Positions 52,771-61,106 of a stretch of DNA of 64,000 bases are shown one piece after another; the first letter of the stretch is position 1, and each line of letters opens with the position of its first letter. The notes below the pieces were generated by a model. That model saw only the letters and a list, made by a program, of their open reading frames with translations. It had not been told where the DNA came from and searched no databases. A program made the position numbers and the translations under genes. Origin of the DNA: Peptococcaceae bacterium BRH_c8a (GTDB taxonomy: Bacteria; Bacillota; Desulfotomaculia; Desulfotomaculales; Desulfallaceae); contig LADP01000042.1 in assembly GCA_000961575.1 (NCBI GenBank), forward strand, positions 1 to 64,000, given 5' to 3'.

Positions 52771-54164
52771 ATTCGGAAGCCGCCGTGGGAAACCTGCTTG
52801 AAGAGGCCAAAGGCATTATCGGCGACCAACAAGCCGGCATCAGGGATGGAATAGTTAAAAGCATTTACGATACCTCGGAAAATATAACCAAAGACGTGGT
52901 TAGCTACACGTCAGTTCACAGAGTTGACTGGGACCGTAAGATAGATAATATTATTACTTCCCCGATCTGGGGATTTCCCATCATGTTCGGCCTGCTGGCC
53001 GTTGTATTCTGGATCACCATTGCCGGTGCCAATTACCCCTCCGAGTTTTTAGCAACGCAGTTATTTTGGGTGCAAGGCAGGTTAACCGAACTTTTCTTAG
53101 CTTTAAGTGCACCGGAATGGCTGCATGGTTTCCTGGTGCTAGGGGTTTACACCGCGTTGGCTTGGGTTGTTTCGGTAATGCTTCCGCCGATGGCTATATT
53201 CTTTCCCCTTTTTACTTTGCTGGAAGATGCGGGTTATTTACCCAGAGTTGCTTTTAACCTGGATCGGTTCTTTAAGAAAGCCGGCGCTCATGGCAAGCAG
53301 GCTTTGACCATGAGTATGGGGTTTGGGTGTAATGCTGCCGGTGTGATAGCTTGTAGGATTATCGAGTCCCCCAGGGAACGGTTAATAGCTACGCTGACTA
53401 ATACCTTTGTGCCCTGTAACGGCAGGTTCCCCACCATCATAGCCCTGGCAAGTCTGTTTATTGCCGGTTCGGTCTCGGTAACCCTGGGCAGCTTCATTGC
53501 CACCCTTGGAGTGGCTGGTCTGGTGGTCTTCGGCATAGCGGTAACGCTATTTGTATCCTGGCTTTTATCAAAGACCCTGCTGAAAGGTGAGCCTTCGTCC
53601 TTTACCCTGGAACTGCCGCCATATCGGAAACCGCAGGTGGGACAGGTATTGGTTCGCTCGGTTATAGATCGCACCATATTTGTGCTTAGCCGCGCGGTTG
53701 TTATTGCCGCCCCCGCCGGTGGGTTAGTCTGGATCATGGCCAATACAACCATCGGGGACAGCACTATCCTCGCCGCCGCCGCTAATTGGCTGGATCCCTT
53801 TGCGGGGTTGATGGGGTTGGATGGTTTCATCCTGATGGCCTTTATCCTGGGTCTGCCGGCCAACGAAATAGTGTTTCCCATCCTGATTATGAGTTATGTT
53901 TCCGGTGGTACCTTGGTGCAAATGGAAAGCCTGGCCGACTTGCGTCACCTGTTGATCGATCAGCACGGCTGGACTTGGCTAACGGGACTATGTACCGTAA
54001 TATTCGCGCTGTGCCACTGGCCCTGCGGGACAACGCTTTTTACCATACAAAGGGAACAGAAAAACTGGCGGTGGACTTTATTAGCTGCCATAATCCCGGC
54101 TAGTATTGGAGTTATAATCTGTATCACCATAACCACTCTGGCGCGGGCCCTAAATTTAGTTTGA
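52767..54164 (+). CDS. FeoB transmembrane domain, as a separate protein
   Basis: 465 residues: a short cytoplasmic lead (about 60 residues, coiled), then about eight to ten membrane segments with two gate domains. Family marks: LPPMAIFFPLFTLLEDAGYLPRVAFNLDRFFKKAGAHGKQALTMSMGFGCNAAGV (the conserved Cys of FGCNAAG) and NTFVPCNGRFPTII (the second gate Cys, FVPCNGR). FILGLPANEIVFPI is the second Gate. GTG overlaps the GTPase stop by four bases (GTGA), so translation is coupled. It imports ferrous iron driven by the GTPase. A terminator at 54208 closes the operon. Confidence 0.92.
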   Translation: MNSEAAVGNLLEEAKGIIGDQQAGIRDGIVKSIYDTSENITKDVVSYTSVHRVDWDRKIDNIITSPIWGFPIMFGLLAVVFWITIAGANYPSEFLATQLFWVQGRLTELFLALSAPEWLHGFLVLGVYTALAWVVSVMLPPMAIFFPLFTLLEDAGYLPRVAFNLDRFFKKAGAHGKQALTMSMGFGCNAAGVIACRIIESPRERLIATLTNTFVPCNGRFPTIIALASLFIAGSVSVTLGSFIATLGVAGLVVFGIAVTLFVSWLLSKTLLKGEPSSFTLELPPYRKPQVGQVLVRSVIDRTIFVLSRAVVIAAPAGGLVWIMANTTIGDSTILAAAANWLDPFAGLMGLDGFILMAFILGLPANEIVFPILIMSYVSGGTLVQMESLADLRHLLIDQHGWTWLTGLCTVIFALCHWPCGTTLFTIQREQKNWRWTLLAAIIPASIGVIICITITTLARALNLV

Positions 54165-54207
54165 TTTTATTAGCTTTCTGGAAATTTAATTGACGTTTGC
54201 AGAGGGA

Positions 54208-54238
54208 AGCGCCAGTTGTTAAAGTGGCGCTTTTTATT
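54208..54238 (+). terminator. Terminator of the feoAB operon
   Basis: AAGCGCCA...TGGCGCTTTTTATT. Confidence 0.85.
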
Positions 54239-54333
54239 GCGAAGAATTACCAGCCACTATAATGAATTGTGTTACTCATTCCCGCAGAGAATTAAATACA
54301 ACATTAAATCAAACCCTAGGGGAGAGGACGCAC

Positions 54334-54909
54334 ATGATTAAGGACAGGTTTCTGCTGGGTATAGTATCCGGCCTCACCGGCAACGCAGTTAAAATTGCAT
54401 TAGGGTCATTAGCTATGAAATATAACCTGTCCGAGTTCGATGGGCCGGTAAGGGCATCAAGTATGTTACTACCAGCTCATAAAATAACAGGAAAAAGAGG
54501 AAAAGTTGTCGGTTATTTGGCCGATAATATCATTGCCGCCACGCTTGGGATTGTCTCGGTATATGCTCTGTCGATAACCGGCAAAGACAGGGCTACGTTA
54601 AAGGGTGCTTTGGCCGGTGGCATGATGTGGACAGCCTTATACGGTGTATTTGGAACTATGGGAGCAACCAGAATTCGCGCTGCCCTACCCAAGACCGCGC
54701 TTACCGAGTTTTTCGTTCAAACGGTCTATGGTGCGGTAACGGCAACAGTTGCAAGTAAGTTGGGTGCCTCCGGGTTGTTTGAAAACACAATCCCTCTATC
54801 AGCCAGTGCTGTAGGCCGAGCGACCACTAAGAACGAAGACCAAGAGCCTGAAGAAGTGAATTATACTTTGTATGAACCGAACCACCCGGGGCAACCGAGG
54901 GTTCATTAA
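54334..54909 (+). CDS. Membrane-associated hypothetical protein, 191 residues
   Basis: Not recognised. Four hydrophobic stretches (FLLGIVSGLTGNAVKIALG, NIIAATLGIVSVYAL, GALAGGMMWTALYGVFGTMG, FFVQTVYGAVTATVASKLG) and a charged soluble tail. It is glycine-rich like YtrH- or YqhR-type small sporulation membrane proteins, but I cannot assign a family. ATG at 54334 follows GGGGAGAGGACG; the upstream in-frame ATG at 54262 has no ribosome site. Confidence 0.65.
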   Translation: MIKDRFLLGIVSGLTGNAVKIALGSLAMKYNLSEFDGPVRASSMLLPAHKITGKRGKVVGYLADNIIAATLGIVSVYALSITGKDRATLKGALAGGMMWTALYGVFGTMGATRIRAALPKTALTEFFVQTVYGAVTATVASKLGASGLFENTIPLSASAVGRATTKNEDQEPEEVNYTLYEPNHPGQPRVH

Positions 54910-54939
54910 CTATGATTGTCCATAGGCATGATAAGCTAG

Positions 54940-56370
54940 TTAGCGTGCTTCAATAAAGTTTTGTGCAAATTCATATATTTTTTGGCAAGGTACTGCCAGA
55001 TTAAGATTTTGTCCTTTATCAAAACCTGCCGTAATCAATCCCACTAGTCTTCCAAACATATCCAACAGTGCACCGCCAGAACTTCCATTGGAAATCGGAG
55101 CAGTGAACTGGATCATGGGTATCCCATTAATATCTCGGAAACCGGAAACAATGCCATCCGAAACGGAATTAAACAACCCTAAAGGACTGCCAATGGCAAC
55201 AATTTTCTGTCCCCGCACCAAATTACCATCAGTTTTAACAATGAGCGGTGAGCAGTTTTTATCAATTTTAATAATAGCTAGGTCATATTCCTGGTGATAT
55301 TTAATTAAATCAGCTGTGATATATTCTTTAGTTTCATTTTCGTAGAGCACAGAAAAAAGATGTCCACCCGCAACTACATGTAAATTAGTTAAAATATACC
55401 CGTTGCTATGAATGACAACACCGGAGCCGCTGCATAAAATATTATTATGATCATCATAAACTTTAATCATTACAACAGAGTTTGAAAGCCCGGCCAACTC
55501 CTCATAACTGTATTCTTTAGCGTTGGATAGATTTGAGGACATTTTTGCAGTATTAGGTATGCTAGAGCGGGAAATATTATCCGGCATTGAGGCCAAGGAA
55601 GGATGTCCTAGGTGCGGTGTAGGTAAAAAATCAGGTATTGTTACTTTATCTAGATATAGAGTGCTGCACTTATATAATGTTGAGTATTTTTTTACTTCAG
55701 GGTACAAATTGACAATGTCCTCTTGGGGGTTCATATAGCATATGTCACAGCCAAGTCTAGATAAGAAATACAAAAATAATAATTCATGATGTTTAATCTC
55801 TCCGATAAAAATAACTTTCGGGGAAACACTGATATTTATTGGGGTATAAAAAAGCCTTGGCAAATAAAGTTGCATCCAATTCATAAATTTAACAACAAAG
55901 TTTTTTAATGCAGTCGCATTGGAATTTGGATGTGTATCTTTGTATATCGAAATAATTTCTTTAAAGGTAATTTTCATAGTCCATTCAAGGGTATCGTTAC
56001 CTAATTGTATGCCCAGAGGTGTTTCATAAAGTGCAAGCGAATCATTGAAGGAATTATGAATAATATTTTGCCAATTTGCCCACACATTAGCTAGCCTGTC
56101 AACATCCTGTTGATTTGATAATTTCTCGAGCCTATGCAGCCGTAAGTAAGGAACGGTAGACATGCTTGAAGAAAAATGCCGGTCTATATTTAGAATACTT
56201 TCTATGTAAAGCTTAATGGAATCAGGAATACCAATATATCTTACAAAAAGAACTTCTTTAGTATGGACATAATAATTATCATTTTTGTTGATGAGCATAA
56301 AATCACCGAGAGGGTTTTTTGTTTCTTTAAGTTTAACCTTTAAAGGTTTAGTGCTCACTATCATATCCAT
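54940..56370 (-). CDS. YceG-like domain fused to an HtrA-type trypsin-like serine protease
   Basis: 476 residues. The C-terminal third (about 290-475) is a trypsin-like domain with a full triad: H331 (NLHVVAG), D363 (YDLAIIKI), S431 (SNGSSGGAL). The N-terminal 240 residues have no signal peptide or membrane segment and resemble the bacterial YceG family associated with tellurium-resistance-type gene clusters (VPYLRLHRLEKLS; HELLFLYFLSRLGCDICYMNPQED). Residues 245-285 are a Pro/Ser-rich linker. No PDZ domain follows. So the protease should be cytoplasmic. ATG at 56370, or 56364 with a better spaced GGGAG. It lies next to the tRNA-Leu remnant and is visibly AT-richer than the feo genes. The N-terminal assignment is tentative. 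Confidence 0.7.
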   Translation of the reverse strand: MDMIVSTKPLKVKLKETKNPLGDFMLINKNDNYYVHTKEVLFVRYIGIPDSIKLYIESILNIDRHFSSSMSTVPYLRLHRLEKLSNQQDVDRLANVWANWQNIIHNSFNDSLALYETPLGIQLGNDTLEWTMKITFKEIISIYKDTHPNSNATALKNFVVKFMNWMQLYLPRLFYTPINISVSPKVIFIGEIKHHELLFLYFLSRLGCDICYMNPQEDIVNLYPEVKKYSTLYKCSTLYLDKVTIPDFLPTPHLGHPSLASMPDNISRSSIPNTAKMSSNLSNAKEYSYEELAGLSNSVVMIKVYDDHNNILCSGSGVVIHSNGYILTNLHVVAGGHLFSVLYENETKEYITADLIKYHQEYDLAIIKIDKNCSPLIVKTDGNLVRGQKIVAIGSPLGLFNSVSDGIVSGFRDINGIPMIQFTAPISNGSSGGALLDMFGRLVGLITAGFDKGQNLNLAVPCQKIYEFAQNFIEAR

Positions 56371-56520
56371 GCTCCCGTACTGAACAATTCTTCTAATGCA
56401 ATTATAAATAAAGATTGAATCAGTGCATAGTTAAATTTTTAACAAGTTAAAGTACGGTGACCAGGGGTAGATGAAGGTGGGAGGGGTGCACAGGTGTACT
56501 GCAGAACGACACAACAAAAA

Positions 56521-56552
56521 AGGCTTCACAGGAACCTGTGAAGCCTTTTTTG
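56521..56552. terminator. Bidirectional terminator next to the tRNA-Leu remnant
   Basis: AAGGCTTCACAGG-AA-CCTGTGAAGCCTTTTTT with A run on the other side; it would serve the minus-strand tRNA. Confidence 0.85.
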
Positions 56553-56561
56553 TAATACTTT

Positions 56562-56632
56562 TGGTGCCGAAGGAGGGAGTCGAACCCTCATGAGTTTCCC
56601 CGCACGATTTTGAGTCGTGTGCGAAGTCTAGC
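56562..56632 (-). pseudogene. Truncated tRNA-Leu (CAA), 3' portion, probable attachment-site remnant
   Basis: Read on the minus strand the sequence gives the end of the D arm (GCTAGAC), anticodon arm GCACACGA-CTCAAAA-TCGTGC (anticodon CAA), variable arm, T arm GAGGG-TTCGACT-CCCTC and acceptor 3' strand CTTCGGCACCA. The 5' acceptor strand (GCCGAAG) and most of the D arm are absent; beyond 56633 the sequence is unrelated. This is what is left at one end after a genetic element integrates into a tRNA 3' end. Confidence 0.75.
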
Positions 56633-56639
56633 ACCCTAC

Positions 56640-57103
56640 ATATCCAGGTATATCAACGGTTTTCTCTTCATGGTTTAATTTAGACTTACACGATTTCTCT
56701 AAATGGAAACATCCCAAATCAGTGAATCGTGTAAGGTAATATTAGCATGATTGGCAAAGCCAAACAAGGTATGCAAAGTCCTCTTACCTTCAAACGTGTT
56801 AATTCTTCCTTCTATCTTGACTGCTGACTAACCCCACTCCATAGACAATGGGCATCTAAATTTTTGCTAGTAAACTATCCCCTACCCTCACATATGCTCA
56901 CCGTGTTCAGGAGTTTAACCTTTCATAGGGATGTGCAAATCCCCCCTTCGCATTATTGCTGACCAAACACTAGTATATAGACAAGCCTTTGTTTAAATTA
57001 AGTTTGTAAAGGTGGAGGGTTCCCGCTTTAACAGTACGAAGGAATTTTATACCTGTTCGTTGAAATATGCTTTAAGAATCAAGTCAGCAAGGAGAACTCC
57101 TTA
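56640..57103. other. Non-coding stretch at the left end of the accessory region
   Basis: No believable gene. It holds repeat A (56814-56910, listed separately) and AT-rich sequence just before the BglII-like gene. A GAAGGAATTTTATACC segment and AAGGAGAACTCCTT before 57104 supply the ribosome site. Confidence 0.6.
56814..56910 (+). repeat. Direct repeat A flanking the nuclease pair
   Basis: The first 29 bases (56814-56842) match 58544-58572 at 27 positions (core ATCTTGACTGCTG-CTAACCCC-CTCCAT). Similarity continues patchily through TAGTAAAC and ATGTTCAC-GTGT-like pieces to about 56910. Confidence 0.75.
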
Positions 57104-57676
57104 ATGCAATGTGAACATTACTTTTACAACTGTTCCAAGGAATATATAGATTCTATTAACCACAACCTATATCAAGAAATCATAGATGCATTAGACAAAC
57201 TTCCAAAGTTGGCAACCCAATCAGAAATCAATCGGCATTTATTCCGGGCATTGCTCAATAAGGGATGGTCTTATGATACATGCCCGCCTGGTGTAAAGGG
57301 TTTATCTTCAGGGGTATTGGATGCCTGTGGTCAAGGGAAAACTTCAAACAATCAGCGTTCCTTATGTTTAACTTCTTCAACCCTTGGTGCTAACTGGCAT
57401 ACTGATTTTGCAAAATCTATTAACGGTAAACTGATTCATATCGAAGCCCAATTTGGTAAAGTGGAATCTATGTTTAAAGACTTTTGTGGATTCAGAATAG
57501 CTTATTTTGAAAGACGTTTAGCTTTAGGAATTAAAATCGTTATTTCTGAACCCTATAAATACTTTTCTCATAGAAAAGCTTCTATTGGCGGGATGGCATA
57601 CTTCGATATTGCTAAAAGAACCTTGTCAGCAATTGGATTAAACTGCCCTATTTGGTTGATTGGGCTAAAGGAATAG
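57104..57676 (+). CDS. BglII/BstYI-like restriction endonuclease
   Basis: 190 residues. The central part has D101 (HTDFAKS) and E114-A-Q116 in LIHIEAQFGK, followed by a helix-rich RIAYFERRLALGIKIVISEP. This D...ExQ arrangement and the EAQFGK segment resemble the BglII family, whose catalytic residues are D-E-Q. The N-terminal helices and the region 60-95 (CPPGVKGLSSGVLDACGQGK) are less familiar. ATG at 57104 follows AAGGAG. No methyltransferase is adjacent; the convergent neighbour six bases away is another nuclease. Nuclease of type II or a stand-alone effector. Confidence 0.6.
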   Translation: MQCEHYFYNCSKEYIDSINHNLYQEIIDALDKLPKLATQSEINRHLFRALLNKGWSYDTCPPGVKGLSSGVLDACGQGKTSNNQRSLCLTSSTLGANWHTDFAKSINGKLIHIEAQFGKVESMFKDFCGFRIAYFERRLALGIKIVISEPYKYFSHRKASIGGMAYFDIAKRTLSAIGLNCPIWLIGLKE

Positions 57677-57681
57677 AATAA

Positions 57682-58482
57682 TCAATCATCTGTAAAATCT
57701 TGAACTCTTTCAAAATAAAGATATAGAGGTTGCCTATCAACCCCTAAACCTTTCTGTATCATAATATCAATTATGCTTTCACCATTCATAAGGATTATCG
57801 GTACAGCACCCTTTTTTATGGAAGCTTCTTTTGCCTGTTGGGTAAAGTCCGAGGTCGTAAAGAAAATGCCTTGCTCATACTCCCCTTGAATAGCCCCTCT
57901 AAATTTATCTATTTCAGGTCTACCAACAACCCCTTGCCAGCGTTTGCATTGAAAGGCTACATACATAGATGCAAGGCCGACTTTCAGTTTTCCAAATCCA
58001 TCTATACCACCATCGTTTGAAATCTTTGTGTTTTCAAGGCTTACAAACCCATACGCTTGCAAAAACTTTTTAGAGAATGCTTCAAACTGAGCGGGACTTA
58101 GTTCAAGCAAACGTTCAAGAAGTTGGGTTCTTATGCCTTGTTCATAATCTTCATATAGTTCAACTAGGTTTTTAGGTTGACTATTAGGTTCCTTATTAGA
58201 TATACCTTTGATACGTTCGATGCCCTTTGCAGTTATTTCCCATATACCATATTCAGGAGAACACATTTCACCTAGGGATACTAAACGCTGTCTAACCCAC
58301 TGAATTCTGTTATTCCACTTATTGCCACCAGAAGACAATGTCTTCTGAACATCTTCTTGAGTTAATTGCGGGAATTTTTTAGAAACTAAGGGATATATAA
58401 TTGATGGTTTACCCTTACCCCCTATTTCAATTAGAACTTGGAGCAAGGGAAACTCAATTTCAGATTGCTTGGGCATAGACAT
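57682..58482 (-). CDS. Mrr-like restriction endonuclease (type IV, methyl-dependent)
   Basis: 266 residues. N-terminal winged-helix (about 1-95, EFPLLQVLIEIGGKGKPSIIYPLV...WEITAKGIERI), then the Mrr catalytic domain: LSPAQFEAFSKKFLQAYGF, D157-GGI-D161-G and Q178-C-K180-R (AFQCKRW), then FFTTSDFTQQAKEAS. This is the PD-(D/E)xK variant of Mrr, which cuts DNA with foreign methylation. ATG at 58482 has GGAGGG eight bases upstream; the longer opening from 58530 lacks one. It is convergent with the BglII-like gene and bracketed with it by direct repeats A and B. Confidence 0.88.
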   Translation of the reverse strand: MSMPKQSEIEFPLLQVLIEIGGKGKPSIIYPLVSKKFPQLTQEDVQKTLSSGGNKWNNRIQWVRQRLVSLGEMCSPEYGIWEITAKGIERIKGISNKEPNSQPKNLVELYEDYEQGIRTQLLERLLELSPAQFEAFSKKFLQAYGFVSLENTKISNDGGIDGFGKLKVGLASMYVAFQCKRWQGVVGRPEIDKFRGAIQGEYEQGIFFTTSDFTQQAKEASIKKGAVPIILMNGESIIDIMIQKGLGVDRQPLYLYFERVQDFTDD

Positions 58483-58543
58483 GGGAAAAACCCTCCATTT
58501 GCTTTTGAGCATTATACCACGCTTGCTCATTCAAGAAGCGTAT

Positions 58544-58646
58544 ATCTTGACTGCTGGCTAACCCCGCTCCATGGGCATTAACCTTTTTTATTTCAAGTTA
58601 GTAAACCCCTGCCCTTAACTTATGTTCACTGTGTCCATAAGTTAAG
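58544..58646 (+). repeat. Direct repeat B, with an 11-bp inverted repeat at its end
   Basis: Starts as repeat A (see 56814). Its right part is CTTAACTTATG (58614-58624) and CATAAGTTAAG (58636-58646), a perfect dyad that may terminate the minus-strand methyltransferase-like transcript. A related GGACACCGTGTCC dyad lies near 62947. Confidence 0.7.
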
Positions 58647-58686
58647 TTACTTATATAACGAATTAAAGTTTTAATTGCATTGATAA

Positions 58687-59640
58687 TTAAATATCAGCTT
58701 CTGTAAATGTAGGGAAATAGCGGTAGACTTGTGCATATCGTTCTATATCTCTTTTCGGTACACCAGGAGCATCTAGTTCTTCAAGATTCGCAGTTGGGAG
58801 CTGGGCATTAAGCTGACGTATTTCACGTAAGGTTAAATTAGGTACTTCTATGAGATAAGGTTCCTCATTATTTTTTATGAATGGAAGACTTCCAAAAGCA
58901 CAACTTTCCAGTTTAGGCAACTGGCCTTCATCATATAATATTCCTCCAACGGTAAGCATTTTTGCACCATCAGAATAATGAAAATTAAACAGCTGTCTAT
59001 ATAGAATCTTTTGCCCTGAAGGTCTAATTGCATTTCTATCTGTTAGAGTTTCATCTATTTCGTTTTGAACAATCCTTCTACTTATTTTTGCTAGTCCCCA
59101 TGAGTTTAAATCTCCTGGTGCTACGTTTGCTGGAACTTTTTCAACGCCGACATACTCCCTTAGTGTGTCTAGCCTTTCAGTTGGAAGTTCTTTATATTGA
59201 TATGGGTGAGCATTAACAGAGATAATTATTAAGCTCCCAGGTGCTGAATTGGCTGTAATGTGTTTAATATCTTCTAAAACACTATTGTTTAACGCTCCAT
59301 CGTAATCCAACCATGTTAAGGTACATATATCGCCCCACGGCAATTGCGGTAATATTTCATTTGATTCCCCAAAATTTATTTCAATACATTTAAACGGTCT
59401 ATTAAATAAAAACCTTTCTGTGTTTTCAGTATCGTGTTCAATGCTATTCATCGCACATATATTTAACTCTTTATGAAAAAGATTAAAGTCACTGAAATAA
59501 GGGGAGCCAAATCCTACGTATCTATATGATTCTACCAACCTGAAATCCGATAAGCGTCTAAAGGCTTCACATAACATTTTTCTTTCAATGCATTTAGCTG
59601 GTCTTAAGGCATAATTAATCCTCTCATAACTCCCACTCAT
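58687..59640 (-). CDS. Methyltransferase-like protein partnered with the GHKL ATPase
   Basis: 317 residues, unassigned family. Residues 40-145 read like a class I SAM methyltransferase: YVGFGSPYFSDF (41-52, glycine loop), NSIEHD (65-70, acidic end of strand 2), INFGESNEILPQLPWGD (88-104), TWLDYDG (109-115), and a hydrophobic SLIIISVNAH (136-145). The C-terminal 150 residues are mostly helical and unrecognised (DLNSWGLAKISRRIVQNEIDETLTDR; NLTLREIRQLNAQLP). Its ATG overlaps the stop of the GHKL gene by one base (TAATG), so the two are made together. The substrate could be nucleic acid, protein or small molecule; methyltransferase activity itself is inferred. Confidence 0.65.
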   Translation of the reverse strand: MSGSYERINYALRPAKCIERKMLCEAFRRLSDFRLVESYRYVGFGSPYFSDFNLFHKELNICAMNSIEHDTENTERFLFNRPFKCIEINFGESNEILPQLPWGDICTLTWLDYDGALNNSVLEDIKHITANSAPGSLIIISVNAHPYQYKELPTERLDTLREYVGVEKVPANVAPGDLNSWGLAKISRRIVQNEIDETLTDRNAIRPSGQKILYRQLFNFHYSDGAKMLTVGGILYDEGQLPKLESCAFGSLPFIKNNEEPYLIEVPNLTLREIRQLNAQLPTANLEELDAPGVPKRDIERYAQVYRYFPTFTEADI

Positions 59641-60971
59641 TATTCCTCACACTCCAAATCAAAATAATACTCAAATGTTTTTTCACCAACCTCCTTATAT
59701 GTGTCTACGTTTAGAATTTTTTTAATTTTTTCTATTTCCTTAAGTGGTTTAGCATATGAAATACGACCCATCTGTGGTTTGTCCTTTCCTTTTAGACGGG
59801 CTGGTGCAATAAAAATCTGTGGTTGGTTGTACTCAAAGCGTTCAATAATTTCTGGTTTAGCATCATTAATAAATAATTCGAGCGGTGTAGGGTCTTCCTT
59901 TTCATCTTTATTCTCTTTTTCTGATTCAACTTTTTTTAGAAACTCCAATATTGGACGCATCAAAGTAATCATTTCTAAACGCACTGAACGGAATACTGAA
60001 GAACTATAATCAACATCACTTTTGGTAGTATTCCATGGAAGAAATTTTGCTACGTCAGAATCAAAATATGCATAACCTCTAAACCTTGCGTATCTATTAT
60101 GAAACTGAGGGTTGCCGTCACCCCACCCTGTAGTTTGAGTCTTATCTGCTTCAAGAATCAATCTACCGTTACAAAATATGTGCCAACCTGCTTTAGATGG
60201 TTCTGATTTAGATAAGCCTGCAAAAATTTTTACCTTTACTTGATTATCCTCAACAGAAATTGAGAGTTCTTTATGTGCTGGCTTAAGGTTGCTGGACAAT
60301 AATAACTCAGCTGGCCTATGTTTGAGGGGTATTCCATTTAAAGTAATTGCTAATCCTTTATCTAAACTAGATTGATGAGCAGCTTCAATTTCGGATATAA
60401 GACGGGTTTGGAAATTTTCTAATCTAAATTCATCAGATACAGTTTGATGAAGTTCTGTAACCGTTATTTTTGTTCCACTTTCTTGCCCCGCAGGCAATTG
60501 CCAATTATCATCTATATCACTAAAATGAAAATCCCAATTAGATTTATCTTTTGCCCATTCAAGAACGTTTTGGGTTACGACAAAACGGGAGTTTTCTGTT
60601 TGTGATTCAATGCTAAAAACGTTACCTAACTTAAATAATGACCTTTTCATACCTACACCAAACTGTCCAATGGAATATGGCATATCAGGCATACCTTCAG
60701 CCCTGCCGAACCGAAATGCATATTTCCTTGCTAAATCAACTGAAATACCGCCACAATTATCCGCTATTATAAAGTGAGCCTTATCAATTTCTATTCTTAT
60801 ACTTAAACCATCATATTGTCTATTTAGTCTTAACCTTCTTGCACCGTCTACACTGTTATCAACTAAATCTGCAATTGCACGAATTAGTGATATATCCTTT
60901 GTAAGCATAAAAATAAAGAATTCTTTTGTTGGGGAAGCATCTATTCTTGTTCTGCTCACTGGTTCTACCAT
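59640..60971 (-). CDS. GHKL (Hsp90/MutL/MORC-like) ATPase
   Basis: 443 residues. Bergerat fold from about 25 to 190: N box ADLVDNSVDGA (34-44, with D35 where most have the catalytic Glu), G1 ADNCGGI (70-76), G2 GQFGVGMKRS (102-111) and a downstream GTKITV strand. A second domain (about 240-370) contains GWHIFCNGRLILEADKT, like the S5-type transducer domain of MutL/MORC proteins. The C-terminal 75 residues are charged. ATG at 60971 follows AGAGGTG; GTG at 60980 is possible. It is the first gene of the pair with the methyltransferase-like protein, in an island with nucleases and a recombinase, so a defence role is plausible. Confidence 0.8.
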   Translation of the reverse strand: MVEPVSRTRIDASPTKEFFIFMLTKDISLIRAIADLVDNSVDGARRLRLNRQYDGLSIRIEIDKAHFIIADNCGGISVDLARKYAFRFGRAEGMPDMPYSIGQFGVGMKRSLFKLGNVFSIESQTENSRFVVTQNVLEWAKDKSNWDFHFSDIDDNWQLPAGQESGTKITVTELHQTVSDEFRLENFQTRLISEIEAAHQSSLDKGLAITLNGIPLKHRPAELLLSSNLKPAHKELSISVEDNQVKVKIFAGLSKSEPSKAGWHIFCNGRLILEADKTQTTGWGDGNPQFHNRYARFRGYAYFDSDVAKFLPWNTTKSDVDYSSSVFRSVRLEMITLMRPILEFLKKVESEKENKDEKEDPTPLELFINDAKPEIIERFEYNQPQIFIAPARLKGKDKPQMGRISYAKPLKEIEKIKKILNVDTYKEVGEKTFEYYFDLECEE

Positions 60972-61106
60972 TTTTATCACCTCTCAATCCATATTTCTTC
61001 CTTTACCGATGTTTTTCCTTTTTTTTCACATAGAGTAAAACTTAAACTATGACCACAATAATTGTTCGTAAAATACCATTTAAAACAGATTAAACGGTTA
61101 AGTTTT

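Noticed and set aside
52740-52790. Frameshift splitting feoB
   Set aside because: Both frames have proper ends, a GTGA overlap and family-typical domain borders; it reads as a natural split.
56562-56640. A complete tRNA-Leu gene
   Set aside because: The 5' acceptor strand complementary to CTTCGGC and most of the D arm cannot be found to the right; only the 3' part remains.
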